NCBI GenBank assembly: GCA_977006965.1
Contig: OZ345354.1
Coordinates: 1,426,001-1,490,000 of the forward strand
DNA: 64,000 nt
From: Phymatolithon calcareum
Lineage: Eukaryota; Rhodophyta; Florideophyceae; Hapalidiales
Direction: 5' to 3'
Position 1 is the stretch's first letter; every line of letters starts with the position of its first letter. The position numbers and the translations under genes were made by a program. Below the pieces are notes generated by a model. The model saw only the letters and a list, made by a program, of their open reading frames with translations. It did no database searches and had not been told where the DNA came from. This document shows positions 42,314 through 52,454 of this stretch, piece after piece.

Positions 42314-42712
42314 CTATTGTCTCATCAGCCCTGTGACCACATTCCCATCGAACGCCTCGTCCCATGCTGTGAAGCGCTCAAAACGAATCCTGTCCAGAGT
42401 TTCTTGATCATGTACGGATTCTAGAATTTTTTTCCGTCGCCTTGGGTTACCATAGATATGCCGCTTTTCTCGATCCGCATCTATACCGCCTTTCCGAATC
42501 CCAGCCCACACATCAACATTAAGTCGCTCTCGGTTCTTAGCCCATATGTCTTCTTCCAGCGCATCTGGCCGTGCGAAAGAAGCTATTGCATCTTGTTTCA
42601 TTGTCCAGTCCTTAGGCTTCGGCCCAATGGTGTTGAACAGTCGAATTTCCATCCGCCTGAAAAAATTAGGTGCCGCACCGAAGGTTCCGAGTAAGGCAAG
42701 AAACTGCCACAT
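42314..42712 (-). CDS. Small basic protein with N-terminal hydrophobic segment
   Basis: This 132-aa protein begins MWQFLALLGTFGAAPNFFRR, a hydrophobic start followed by arginines. The charged, soluble remainder contains WTMKQDAIASFARPD and NVDVWAGIRKGG. The size and layout suit a nuclear-encoded accessory subunit of a mitochondrial complex, but I recognise no family. It is divergent from the B14.5a-like gene with a 282-bp shared promoter region, which weakly supports a respiratory role. The ATG and stop are clean. Confidence 0.6.
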   Translation of the reverse strand: MWQFLALLGTFGAAPNFFRRMEIRLFNTIGPKPKDWTMKQDAIASFARPDALEEDIWAKNRERLNVDVWAGIRKGGIDADREKRHIYGNPRRRKKILESVHDQETLDRIRFERFTAWDEAFDGNVVTGLMRQ

Positions 42713-42994
42713 GGTTCACAGACTTTCTCCTGGTGCACCGCAAGCCGTTCGTTAATCTGCGTACAAATTCGTGACAGGGAATAGGCTGTGCGCTCATGAA
42801 AGCTCCTATTCTTCACATCCGGCCTTCAAGTGAGGGAGATTCCAAGTACTACCGAAATCTGTACTGTAATGCCAATTGATGTGAATCATAAAATACATTC
42901 GTGGACCTGTGGTGGTTTTCGAGAACAACTGTGCGAAAGAGGCGCTAGTTGCTCTTGACCTGAAGTACGAATCCAGCCGTGCGAAAAGGGCACG

Positions 42995-43509
42995 ATGGCC
43001 CTTCGATCGGGAACGCAGGTGTTGAGAAATGCAGCCGGGAAGACGGAGAGCTTGCTGAGAGGAGAAGGTGGCTTTCGTGGTTTGGTTCACCGTCTGAAGG
43101 AGCGTCTTTCGAGCGGAAAAATTTTGCGACCCGATGTTGAGGAGGACGTCTTGCGAATCCCTGTTGAAAAGTCCCATTATCGTTATCCGTCCCCTGGGTA
43201 AGTTTTTGTTATCGTGCGTTGCGGGGACTTTTCGTCTTATATTTGTGTTATCTTTAACAATATGGCATTAACCCTTACATCGCGTCCCGTTTCCGTGCGT
43301 GCAGTGAGCAAGAGCAGCCAATAATTCCTCAAGGCCCATACAAGAATGTTTTCGACATTACGTATCACGCGCGAGATTCGCGGCGAAAAAACTTGAAAGA
43401 AGAATTAGAGTCAGGCTCTGTGGCGAAGCAAGGACTGCCCCCGACTCCGGGCACACCACCTGGGTCAGTATTTTTGGGAATGGCAGGCGATTTTGATAAG
43501 AGCAATTAA
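42995..43509 (+). CDS. Possible complex I subunit B14.5a (NDUFA7-like), two exons
   Basis: Exon 1 is 42995-43197. A 107-nt intron (43198-43304, GTAAGT...GTGCAG) is followed by exon 2, 43305-43509, in phase 2. The joined product is 135 aa. The C-terminal part reads PIIPQGPYKNVFDITYHARD followed by SRR. This resembles the conserved (F/Y)DI.Y..RD.RR core of NDUFA7/B14.5a, an accessory subunit of NADH dehydrogenase in the mitochondrial inner membrane. The N-terminus is basic and amphipathic. The length is slightly above the usual 110-120 residues. The gene structure is well supported by exact frame restoration. The family name is tentative. Confidence 0.55.
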
Positions 43510-43757
43510 TCATTAGTGGATTGAGAGCAAGACTGAATGTCAGATTGTTAGGCAATCAGAGTTGACGCAAAGGTCTTGCTGTATTCCTTAGTATTGCTCA
43601 GGTGTGATCTGTCGATGAAGCGAACGAAACTTCTCTCGTCGACTATGAGGGACTTACTCAATGTTGTACTTCGCACTCCTTCCAGTTATATAAAATGTGG
43701 GTGTGAACCTACTGTATCCGTTTACAAAAAGCTAAGCTCGGATCAAAGAGAAGCTCC
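43510..43757. other. Convergent 3' region
   Basis: 248 bp between the stop codons of the B14.5a-like gene and MPP10. No feature seen. Confidence 0.4.
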
Positions 43758-45854
43758 CTATAGCTTGTACAGGGCAGCTGACCTCTCCTTTGACACAGCA
43801 GCAGGTTTGGCCTTCGCAGCGGCTAAATCAGCAGCAATAGAGTCCTGCAAATTAGAGAAGAATCTATTACTCTTAGAGAAGTCACCAGTTTTGTTTGCCT
43901 TTAGGACTGGAGATTTCTCAGCCTTGTTTCCAGTTTTCAATTTCTTGCCTCTTCGTTCCAAGGCTCGTTCCGCCCGTCGTTTTTCAGCAAGCACAGGATC
44001 TGCCAATTCCTTTTGCGTTTGCACGATCGTTCTCTCCTTGTTGAGTGAAGAGAGTCGTTTCTTCACAGCTCTTCTACTGCGACGACGATCGCTCTTAGTC
44101 TTCTCCAATTCACCCAAGGCCTTCTCTTTCTTAGCGTTGTGCACTTCATTAGGCGCAAGCAGAGCCGCATCACTGACAGCTTCAGGTATGGCTTCTTCAG
44201 CAGCCAGAGCTGGGACGTTAGGCTTAACAGACATTTCCTCAGGCACCTTCGGCATGCTTGGAGTGAAGTGCAAACTCGTCATCGCATCCAGTTTCACACA
44301 AAGACGCGAGTACAATCGATTCACCTCTGCCTGCTCCTCGGTTTCTTCCGGGCCTTCTTCTTTGGTAACTATGTCGGCCGCCTCGGCATTCTTGGATATT
44401 TGCTCTCTTTGCTCTGCAAATTCCCTGGCATAAAGTTCTCCAAGTCCCTCAGTTGGCTTTTCTTGTGAAACTTCAGGGATATCTTTCTTCCCACGCTTTG
44501 CTTCTTCGTATTCTGGAGGCAGAGCTCTGACAACATCATCGAACAGCCTATCATGAATTCTCTGTCGAATAAAGTCTTCAATGTTTTCCGCTGGTTCAGG
44601 AGCCGAACATGCACGGTTGTGGAACGCAATGTCATGCTCAAAATTGGCGTCAAGAACACTGTTCTTAGGTCGTGTATCCCCAAGTACTTCACCTCGGAGT
44701 TGCCAGGGCTTCTTTGCGACAGCAGCGTCTTCCATCGCATCCACCGTTTGTCGCATAGCGGCACGAGAGCGTTGAAAAGGCGTCTGTTCCTCTTCCTCAC
44801 CATCATCCGCTTCATCTTCGGAACCTTCATCAAATAGGTTCGCTCTTCGCAACGCTCTGGCTGTTTCCTCCTTCACTTGCTCGTTCATAGGAGGAGCAAA
44901 GAACTCGTTGTATCTCAAATTTCTGCCTTGGCTCCTTGCTGAACCATCTTTCCGGGCAGAGAAGTTCACTTCATCTTCTTCATCCTCAGAATCTGCTTCA
45001 TCTTCATCATCGGAGGCCATAAGACGACCATCCAAGGCTAGAGACTCTGCCTCGTCCGCAAACGCTTCCATATCAGCCAAGCTAAAAAATCCGTCTTCCA
45101 ATGCATCTGGCTTTCCTCCAGGTGTTCCTTTTGCGGATTCATCTTCGTCCCCTTGCATTTCTTCATCCAGAAAGCGAACTTTTGGTGCGGTCTTTCCTCG
45201 CGCCTTTCTCTGGTCCTCGCTCGGAGAACCGTCTTCAGCGTCAGATGGGTCCAGCTCCTTTTCCAGCTTTTCACGTTTCAGAATTCCAACAAGTGTTTCC
45301 TTTGCGACTGTCTGTTCCTCATCTTCCGAATTATCTGCGCTCTCTATAGTCCCACTGGTGTTTTGGAGCTTAGCCAAAGTTTCTTGACCTTTGCCTGCGT
45401 TTTTGCCGAGCTTAAATGCAGCTATATGAGCCTTAACAGTTTGCTGCATATGGCGGCATAATGGTTCATTGCGCATTTCAAGCTCTTCCCATAGTTGCTC
45501 GCAATCAAAGGCCTGTCCTGTTTCTAATCGCATGAGGGGCCCAAGATGAGCTTCGGAGTTCGATTTTGCTTTTGGAGCAAACTGGAACTTTAAGGCGTCC
45601 TTCCCGAATGCTGCCACAGACTGACGCTCGTACATTTCACGCATGACAACGCGGAATTTCCCCGTAACGTTTTGACATCTCTTCAGAAGCAGCTCTGGGT
45701 GGGCTGCTACCTCGGCGGCAAAGTTCTCACCGCATTCCGGTTGTGTGCACTCAATCGCTGCATTTGATGAATTTCTTGCGTTCCTGGAATTTACGTTACT
45801 TTCGGATTCTTTAGCGTCCATAGCGTTCAGTGCAGGAATTCGTCGCTCTTTCAT
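43758..45854 (-). CDS. MPP10: U3 snoRNP protein MPP10
   Basis: MPP10 binds Imp3 and Imp4 in the U3 snoRNP/SSU processome and is needed for 18S rRNA cleavages in the nucleolus. The frame extends to a TTG at 46070. I take the first ATG, 45854, giving 698 aa. The middle is strongly acidic (SDDEDEADSEDEEDEVNF). The conserved C-terminal half has NLRYNEFFAPP, then KKPWQLRGEVLGDTRPKNS, LDANFEHDIAFHNRA, and FIRQRIHDRLFDDVVR. The GEV.G..RP.NSLL and F.RIHDRLFDDVVR patterns are diagnostic. Later comes LYSRLCVKLDAMTSLHFTPS. The extreme C-terminus is Lys/Ala-rich. A 285-codon frame on the opposite strand is a shadow of this gene. Confidence 0.93.
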   Translation of the reverse strand: MKERRIPALNAMDAKESESNVNSRNARNSSNAAIECTQPECGENFAAEVAAHPELLLKRCQNVTGKFRVVMREMYERQSVAAFGKDALKFQFAPKAKSNSEAHLGPLMRLETGQAFDCEQLWEELEMRNEPLCRHMQQTVKAHIAAFKLGKNAGKGQETLAKLQNTSGTIESADNSEDEEQTVAKETLVGILKREKLEKELDPSDAEDGSPSEDQRKARGKTAPKVRFLDEEMQGDEDESAKGTPGGKPDALEDGFFSLADMEAFADEAESLALDGRLMASDDEDEADSEDEEDEVNFSARKDGSARSQGRNLRYNEFFAPPMNEQVKEETARALRRANLFDEGSEDEADDGEEEEQTPFQRSRAAMRQTVDAMEDAAVAKKPWQLRGEVLGDTRPKNSVLDANFEHDIAFHNRACSAPEPAENIEDFIRQRIHDRLFDDVVRALPPEYEEAKRGKKDIPEVSQEKPTEGLGELYAREFAEQREQISKNAEAADIVTKEEGPEETEEQAEVNRLYSRLCVKLDAMTSLHFTPSMPKVPEEMSVKPNVPALAAEEAIPEAVSDAALLAPNEVHNAKKEKALGELEKTKSDRRRSRRAVKKRLSSLNKERTIVQTQKELADPVLAEKRRAERALERRGKKLKTGNKAEKSPVLKANKTGDFSKSNRFFSNLQDSIAADLAAAKAKPAAVSKERSAALYKL

Positions 45855-46169
45855 GCCCGCATCTTCTTCCGCCAATTTAGGCAGGGTCAGCTTCTGAATT
45901 ATCTTTCGGCCGTAGCGCTCCGCTGCACGCCTTGGTCTTTCAAAGTCAGGGCTTCTTGTCGGTTTCGGTCTAAAACAGTACAACGTAAGCAGAGTTCGCT
46001 CTCGCTTTTTTCCACCAGATTCACAGCCGACTACAAACACAGCCAGTTTATCGAACGTCGTCCCTACCAAATTAGTGGATCAAAATAGTATAATAGTGTT
46101 ACCCACACTATTTCAGAAATATATCATAACACATTCGACCAAGGCTCTCTTCTTCTCTATTGCGGGTTT

Positions 46170-46345
46170 TTGAAGTTGTCCTGGAACAGCTGCACATCCT
46201 TACGGCCACAGTAGACTCTAACAGATACGGGTGGCACTTGATGTCACAACAGCTCAAAGCTACAAAAAGTGCAGACCTTCGGGAAGCTAACATCAACATC
46301 TCTACGCAGCCAATCTTCAGCCGCCGTCCTTCAAAGGGATGACCC
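46170..46345 (+). repeat. Dispersed repeat, copy 2
   Basis: On the plus strand it reads LHILTATVDSNRYGWHLMSQ and ends ISTQPIFSRRPSKG. It matches the minus-strand copy at 24066-24300 at both DNA and peptide level. A shared DNA core is GGCACTTGATGTCACAACAG. Confidence 0.6.
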
Positions 46346-46466
46346 GGTTTGGAAACCATTTAGGATGCTCACGGTGGCTGGTCATCTCATTACCTTCTTT
46401 CATCTCCTGTTCTCTCTCCCAGCTTACCAAGGCTCTCCAATTTTCAGCTGAGGAATACAGTACTGT

Positions 46467-46521
46467 ATTGGTTGCCGCATTGTTCAGAAGAAGAGAGCTG
46501 CTGAACAATGCGGCAACCAAT
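46467..46521. repeat. Hairpin with 21-bp perfect arms
   Basis: ATTGGTTGCCGCATTGTTCA begins the left arm and its exact complement ends at 46521. The 13-nt loop is AAGAAGAGAGCTG. The base just upstream is the palindromic ATACAGTACTGTAT. Confidence 0.9.
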
Positions 46522-46895
46522 ATTTCACTTTCTGGCTAGAGTTTCTGGCGGAAGGGAAAGTTTGGCTAGGATGCAGACAAATACTTAGAACTGTGGAAAG
46601 AGTACGCTTCGATGACTGAACTGAAGGAGCTATGTTCGCTCGTGAGTATGCAGCGTGTGATTGACAGAGTTCTAAGACGTTTTAAAATAAATCAGCGAAA
46701 GACCGAAGCTCAGGATGTGGAGAGTTTTGTTCATGATTGGAGTTATCTTATTCGAGCTGCAGTATACTGTACAACTGATCAGTACAGTACTTTCTCATCG
46801 ATGAGAAAGTATTGACTTGAACATCACGAAGATTTTTTCTGAGAAAGCTCGCGAAGCAAATCTCCCAACGCTATGATGTGTTTACGTAGTTGATT

Positions 46896-46928
46896 GAGGG
46901 TCGGCATTCTGTCAGAATGCCGACCCTC
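46896..46928. repeat. Perfect 16-bp inverted repeat with 1-nt centre
   Basis: GAGGGTCGGCATTCTG and its exact complement flank a single T. Confidence 0.9.
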
Positions 46929-47925
46929 CATCAGACTGACTGTCAGTATCATACTATTGTTGTGAAGAAATAATATTTCTATTCCTTTCAATCACATGAG
47001 CGGATGCACTATTTCTAATGCCCTATTCCACTACAATCCATGCAGCTTTCCTCAAGAACAGCGCATGCCTGGCCGGATGTACATGCATACAGTTACGATT
47101 GGCTAATTTTACTCAGAATATGAAAATAATAAAAGCTGTACTGTAAGGAATCAAGATATCTTCAGATTTCTTTGGCGTTTCAAATTGTTCATTGCTCAAT
47201 CCCACACGAAGTGCGCGGAGAAAGTCAACAGGGTCAGCGAGGTGTCCCCCAAATTGTTTTCTAAAATTAAAAATTTTGATTATTTTAGAGTCATAGTATG
47301 GACACGTTGAAGCACTTTCAACACCGCCATGTCCTTCCGTTTGGTCTGCGAATGGCGGGCATTTCGCACAATGTTTGATACCGAAGAATGATGAACGTTC
47401 ATTTCAGACTTATAATTTTGTAATAATTTTGACGACCGCTTTTCCCTTACATCAATCTAGCTTTTTCAAGCCAATCAAGTTCTTTTTTCAAAACATATAA
47501 AAATGTTTTGAAATTTGCTAATTTCATCATATCGAAACACCACGGATAGCCAATTAGAACACAGCAGGGAAGCAGGGAATGGGCCATTTTGTCTCCTGTG
47601 CATCACCGCTTGGTTTGCTTGCCTCGCAAGTACAAGAAAGGTACTATTCACAGGGGAATGTAATCTGCTATGCATGAATCTTGCAGTTGGTCTTCTCCAA
47701 CTTATCCCCCTTCTTTTCCACCCTCTGGTCAACAGTTCACATCCGTTGCATCGTACGATATTGAGTTGTGAACCTCAAACCTTCGGTTGTCGCTCAATCC
47801 GTTACTCAAGGCGACCCTCGAACTTGATTGCATTCTTGCGTGCTTCGATTGCGCAAACTTTTTCTCTGTGGCGCATGAAGAAATCCTGAACGCTTTTGCT
47901 GAGCGCCTCTTAGCCCGCTCGAATT

Positions 47926-50900
47926 ATGGCTACGACTCTCTATTTCAACTCTCGTAATATCGCCGCTGGACATCATCCACACCAACGATTCAGAATGCCG
48001 CCGTCAAACTCACAACATCCGTTGTACCAGCAGACTGTCGTCGCGAACCAACTCGCAGAACAACAGCGGAACGACTCTTCATCGGCGCATCATCAGACTC
48101 GACAAGCTCACAACCAGCCTACTCTCTTTTTTCCGGCCGAAGATGCGTACCGTGGTGCAAATATGCCCGTTCTTGAAACAGGGCAGTCATTCTCACAGCA
48201 GCAAAATATCTTGACAAATGCTCACCACGCTGGTCTTTTGCATCACTCCACAGATCACTTGCGGCCGCTGCAAAACGGCATTCAAGAAGCTCCGATGCTG
48301 CCCAACCTGTCCGGTCAAGCTGTGCCTCAAGCAAGCGCACAGCTGCAATATATTTTATCTCAACCGGAAGGTGCTAATGTCGCGCGGAATCAACACGCGC
48401 TTCCTGTTATCAGTCAGGTACTGCAAACTGGAACTGTGCAACAAGAACGCCTCATCGACTTTCCGTATGCCCCAACCGTTTCTGGTCCTTCAAGTTTTGA
48501 TAATAACTCGCTCCCTGCGCTGGCACCACCTTACGGACAGTTACCAACATTGCGCAATACTCCTGACCTGACGCAGTATCAAGAAATTGGTAGACAGGAG
48601 GATCGCCAAGCGCGACACACAACTGGAAAAGTGAACCTAGATGTTGTTATAGACATGCCTCAGCATCAAGGTCCGCCCTCTGGAGCTAGCCAACTGCGTT
48701 TTTCCCGGTCACTGCATCCCACGGAACAGTTTCATGTGCCGATGATGGGCGACTCGCAACATCAGTTGAACCTGGGTCCTGCACTTAGAGCAGCACCCTT
48801 TGCACATCCGTCATCTGACGGTAAGACATTCCTTTCAGAGCAGCACATTGCGGACAAGCCGTTCGGTGGAATTGAAGACGGGATACCTTTGATGCACCAA
48901 AACGGTTCTCAAATTGTGCCACAATCCAAAGTTTACTCTGAAGAAGTCAACCAACAACATCAAATGAACGGTTTTGGGCTCACGCAAGACCCTACCTGTG
49001 GCCCGTCGCTCGGGTCTGTGACTGAACCGCACCGCGATGGTGGATATTCAGGTGTACTATCTGCTCGGCCAATGCAATCTGTGAACGACGGGCTGAGTCA
49101 GTTCGTCCAGGGGTATACCATACCTTACAATGCGAACCAACAGGGTATAGAACAAGGAAGAACGACTGATTCGAATCAGTACTCCGGTGAGCACTCAATC
49201 ATCCGTCCAGCAAATACGCCTTCGTTTGTGCCTCACGGGAATCCTGGAGATGGAAGCAGTCGAAGGAGACTTACTGAAGAAGTAATGCCAATGATTCCAT
49301 CGTTAGGAAATACACAGATTGAAGCTATGGGCATGAGCTCAGTACCGTCGGGCAAGACTAATTTTGGCTTGGAACAAGCTAATGGAGGATCTCATCACTA
49401 TTCGAATATGCATGGCGCTGTTATGAACGCACCGGATTCCATTCCCACACAAGTCCCCCAGCATCATGACCATCACAGAAACGAATTTCTGGGATTGACT
49501 TCCGGGTTTGGAAGTGCTGCACCAAATGTTCCTCTCATGCGGGCTCCAGTCTATCCTCCGGTTCCAAATTCTATTCCTGCGGCACCGATGTTTGACTCAC
49601 AAATGAGCATGGGATACGCATGTCGGAATGCGGGTCGACATGATTTAGCGGTGGATGCCTTTCGTGCAGCTGCTTGTTTAAGGCCGGACTCAAGTGAAGC
49701 ACGTTCTTGTTTTGCGCTGGCTTGTCACGAACAAGGACTTTATGAAACGGCGATAACTGAGTTCACAGTTGCGTTACAATTGGGCGCAATGTTTCCCGAT
49801 GATGTGTACAACAACATGGGAAATACGCTCCGCGCAATGGGGCGAAGTTCTGATGCAGAAATCGCCTATCGCGCTGCTCTGAACATATCTCCTCGGCACG
49901 CACATGCTTGGAATAACCTTGGAAATGCTATGAGGGCTCGAGGATCCTTTGATGAAGCGATGTCTTGTTACACAGCATCATTATCTGCACTACCTGGTTT
50001 TGCTCCAGCGCATTGCAATCTTGCTGGTTTGTTGCGAGACCAAGGAAAGCCACAGGAAGCTGAAGTTCAGTATAGAACTGCGCTAATGTCAGATCCCAAT
50101 TTGGCTGAAGCTGCCGCCGGGTTAGGGACTGCCTTGCGTGATATGGGACGAGCCGAAGAAGCTATAAGTTACTACATCAGAGCGGTTCGATTGCAGCCAT
50201 CTGGCGCTGATCATCATGCAAACCTCGCCAACACGTACAAAGATCTTAATCGAATTGAAGATTCGATTTTGAGCTATCAAGCTGCCCTGGAACTGCAGCG
50301 CGATATGCCCGACGCGTTCTGCAACATGGTTCATTCATTGAGCGTGATCTGCGATTGGAGAAATCGGAAAGAAAATTTTGCTTCGTTGTTGTCTATCATC
50401 GACAAGCAGTTGGACGCCCTTTTACGACATCCGTCAACTCACCCAAGGCTGGTCAACGCGCTTGTTGGTGCGTTAACGAACTCAACACCGCACTTGGTGA
50501 ACGTGCACGGCGGATCACGCTCGGAAAGGGAAGGAAATTCGTCCGTCAGTCGAGGTGAGGAGTCAGCAGAAAAGCGGAAGAAGCGGAGTCGTATTCGGCA
50601 TCCTTCATCGCCGATGTCTTCACGAAGTACGGGAGGGAGCTCTAGAAACGGCGACACAAGTGTGAACCCGCCATCAGCTGTAACATATCCACCAGGAGGT
50701 CGAAAAGCCGCATTCTCAGCTGCTCAGCATGCCGTTGTGGCGCCCGTGCTGGCTACTGGACTTCCGAGTGTGCAACCTTTTCATGCCCTTATTTATCCGA
50801 TGTCACCGGAGAAGTTCAAGGCGTTATCTGCCGCATATGCATCTCGGGCAGAGGCGCTTGTCGAAGGTCTTCCTCATGCGCGACAAATGTGGAGACATCC

Positions 50901-52185
50901 CACTCAAACTGGTGGTCGTCTCAAAGTTGGCTATGTATCATCGGACTACAACAACCATCCGTACAGTCATCTTACACAAAGTGTGTATGGACTGCACCGA
51001 GGGGCAAACGTGGAGTGCTTTTGCTACGCCCTTACTCCTTCCGACAACTCTACATGGAGGCACCGGATTGAAAGGGAGGCTGAGAATTTTCGGGACATCT
51101 CTGGCATGAATGCGCAGCTTTCTGCGCAAGCTATTGCCAACGACGGGATTCACGTCCTTGTTAATTGCAATGGCTACACGAAAGGAGCACGGACGGAGTT
51201 GTTTGCGCTGCGCCCAGCACCAGTGCAAGTTTCTTTCATGGGATTTCCAGGGACATTAGGAGCCCATTACATAGAATATTTCATCACTGATGTGGTGACA
51301 TCCCCGCCTCGATTGGCGTCAAGGATGCATTCCGAATCGCTGCTTTATCATCCGCATACTTATTTCGTGAATGATCACAGGCAGACGAGCATTGCAGGCC
51401 CTAAGAATTATCCCGGTGGACCTTTAACGAGAGCTCGTTATGGTCTTCCGGAAGATTGCTTCTTATTTATCATGCACAACCAGGTTTATAAGATTGATCC
51501 AGCAACTTTTGATGTGTGGGCTCGAATTCTGAAGCGGCTTCCGGAATCAAAGCTATGGCTGTTGCGGTTCCCTCCTTCAGCAGAGTCGCGGATTCGTGAA
51601 GAGGCCAGAATGAGAGGCCTTGGAAGTGATCGTATTATTTTTACCGATGTGGCAGCGAAGGAAGAGCACGTCGCTCGATGTGGACTGGGTGATTTGTTTC
51701 TGGACACGCCGACCTGCAACGCCCATACCACTGGAACAGACGCGTTATGGTCAGGAATTCCATTGGTTACTTGCCCAGGGTCACTTTTCGCATCAAGAGT
51801 TGCGGCAAGTCTGCTGACGGCTGCGGGATGTCCGGAATTGATTGCGCGCGACATGAAGGCATATGAAGAACTTGCTGTTGAACTTGCTACAAATCCTGGG
51901 AAGCTAGCTCGAATTCGATCGAGACTAGAGCAGTCAAGACAAACAAATCCACTGTTCGATACAACGCGTTGGGTTCGAAACGTGGAATGTCTGTACTGGC
52001 AAGCATGGAGGAAGTTCGAGTCGGGACAGGAGCCGTCCCATATTTTTGGAAGGGATGTCTACGAAGAGGAATTCGAGCGGAATTCTTCTAGAGTGGGCCA
52101 TGGCGCTGTATCGACGGGCTTTTCCATGTCGGAAACTGCCAATTGTTTAGTGCAGAGAGGATCTGGTCCTCTTATAGCTTCTTGA
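47926..52185 (+). CDS. OGT: O-GlcNAc transferase (TPR + GT41)
   Basis: OGT transfers GlcNAc from UDP-GlcNAc to Ser/Thr of nucleocytoplasmic proteins (SEC/OGT type). The 1419-aa protein has three parts. Residues 1 to about 555 are disordered and rich in Gln, His, Pro and Asn. About seven TPRs fill residues 560-810 (for example AHAWNNLGNAMRARGSFDEA and LAEAAAGLGTALRDMGRAEE). The GT41 catalytic region starts near residue 999 after a Ser/Arg-rich linker. His1011 in NNHPYSHL corresponds to the active-site His of human OGT (498), and Lys1189 in NQVYKIDPATFDVWARILKR corresponds to Lys842. The nucleotide-binding LDTPTCNAHTTGTDALWSG motif is intact. It is a single exon. Fewer TPRs than in animal OGT, combined with a very long N-terminal tail, is the main peculiarity. 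Confidence 0.96.
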   Translation: MATTLYFNSRNIAAGHHPHQRFRMPPSNSQHPLYQQTVVANQLAEQQRNDSSSAHHQTRQAHNQPTLFFPAEDAYRGANMPVLETGQSFSQQQNILTNAHHAGLLHHSTDHLRPLQNGIQEAPMLPNLSGQAVPQASAQLQYILSQPEGANVARNQHALPVISQVLQTGTVQQERLIDFPYAPTVSGPSSFDNNSLPALAPPYGQLPTLRNTPDLTQYQEIGRQEDRQARHTTGKVNLDVVIDMPQHQGPPSGASQLRFSRSLHPTEQFHVPMMGDSQHQLNLGPALRAAPFAHPSSDGKTFLSEQHIADKPFGGIEDGIPLMHQNGSQIVPQSKVYSEEVNQQHQMNGFGLTQDPTCGPSLGSVTEPHRDGGYSGVLSARPMQSVNDGLSQFVQGYTIPYNANQQGIEQGRTTDSNQYSGEHSIIRPANTPSFVPHGNPGDGSSRRRLTEEVMPMIPSLGNTQIEAMGMSSVPSGKTNFGLEQANGGSHHYSNMHGAVMNAPDSIPTQVPQHHDHHRNEFLGLTSGFGSAAPNVPLMRAPVYPPVPNSIPAAPMFDSQMSMGYACRNAGRHDLAVDAFRAAACLRPDSSEARSCFALACHEQGLYETAITEFTVALQLGAMFPDDVYNNMGNTLRAMGRSSDAEIAYRAALNISPRHAHAWNNLGNAMRARGSFDEAMSCYTASLSALPGFAPAHCNLAGLLRDQGKPQEAEVQYRTALMSDPNLAEAAAGLGTALRDMGRAEEAISYYIRAVRLQPSGADHHANLANTYKDLNRIEDSILSYQAALELQRDMPDAFCNMVHSLSVICDWRNRKENFASLLSIIDKQLDALLRHPSTHPRLVNALVGALTNSTPHLVNVHGGSRSEREGNSSVSRGEESAEKRKKRSRIRHPSSPMSSRSTGGSSRNGDTSVNPPSAVTYPPGGRKAAFSAAQHAVVAPVLATGLPSVQPFHALIYPMSPEKFKALSAAYASRAEALVEGLPHARQMWRHPTQTGGRLKVGYVSSDYNNHPYSHLTQSVYGLHRGANVECFCYALTPSDNSTWRHRIEREAENFRDISGMNAQLSAQAIANDGIHVLVNCNGYTKGARTELFALRPAPVQVSFMGFPGTLGAHYIEYFITDVVTSPPRLASRMHSESLLYHPHTYFVNDHRQTSIAGPKNYPGGPLTRARYGLPEDCFLFIMHNQVYKIDPATFDVWARILKRLPESKLWLLRFPPSAESRIREEARMRGLGSDRIIFTDVAAKEEHVARCGLGDLFLDTPTCNAHTTGTDALWSGIPLVTCPGSLFASRVAASLLTAAGCPELIARDMKAYEELAVELATNPGKLARIRSRLEQSRQTNPLFDTTRWVRNVECLYWQAWRKFESGQEPSHIFGRDVYEEEFERNSSRVGHGAVSTGFSMSETANCLVQRGSGPLIAS

Positions 52186-52454
52186 ATTGTGGAGTAAAAG
52201 GTGATGAAGCTTATGGCAAGGTTTGTGCACTTGGGCCTTCTCCGAAACCAGCGTGGTTTTACGTCCGTAGTCTGTACTGTACACTTTTCTTTGTCCCCTT
52301 CGTCGACATTTTGTCTTCCCTTATTGGTAATTTAAGCAGCCGCTAAGGACTGAGTTAGTACTTTCTCACACGCGAATCATACTTTCCATTCTTCCGAATC
52401 AGTCACCAAAAGAGGCTTGATTTGAACTACCATCGGGTTTGACACGGCAGAGGC
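52186..52454. other. Gap between OGT and COX11
   Basis: 269 bp, with the sequence CTGTACTGTACAC at about 52274. No gene. Confidence 0.4.

Larger units (their letters stand above)
45855..47925. other. Intergenic between MPP10 and OGT
   Basis: About 2 kb with no intact gene. It holds the second copy of the dispersed repeat (46170-46345), hairpins at 46467-46521 and 46896-46928, and a further palindrome near 46786-46812. A 67-codon frame at 46612-46815 is unrecognised. Confidence 0.5.

Noticed and set aside
43576-44433. 285-codon frame antisense to MPP10
   Set aside because: Ser/Phe/Leu-rich complement of the Lys/Glu-rich MPP10 C-terminus, a standard shadow.
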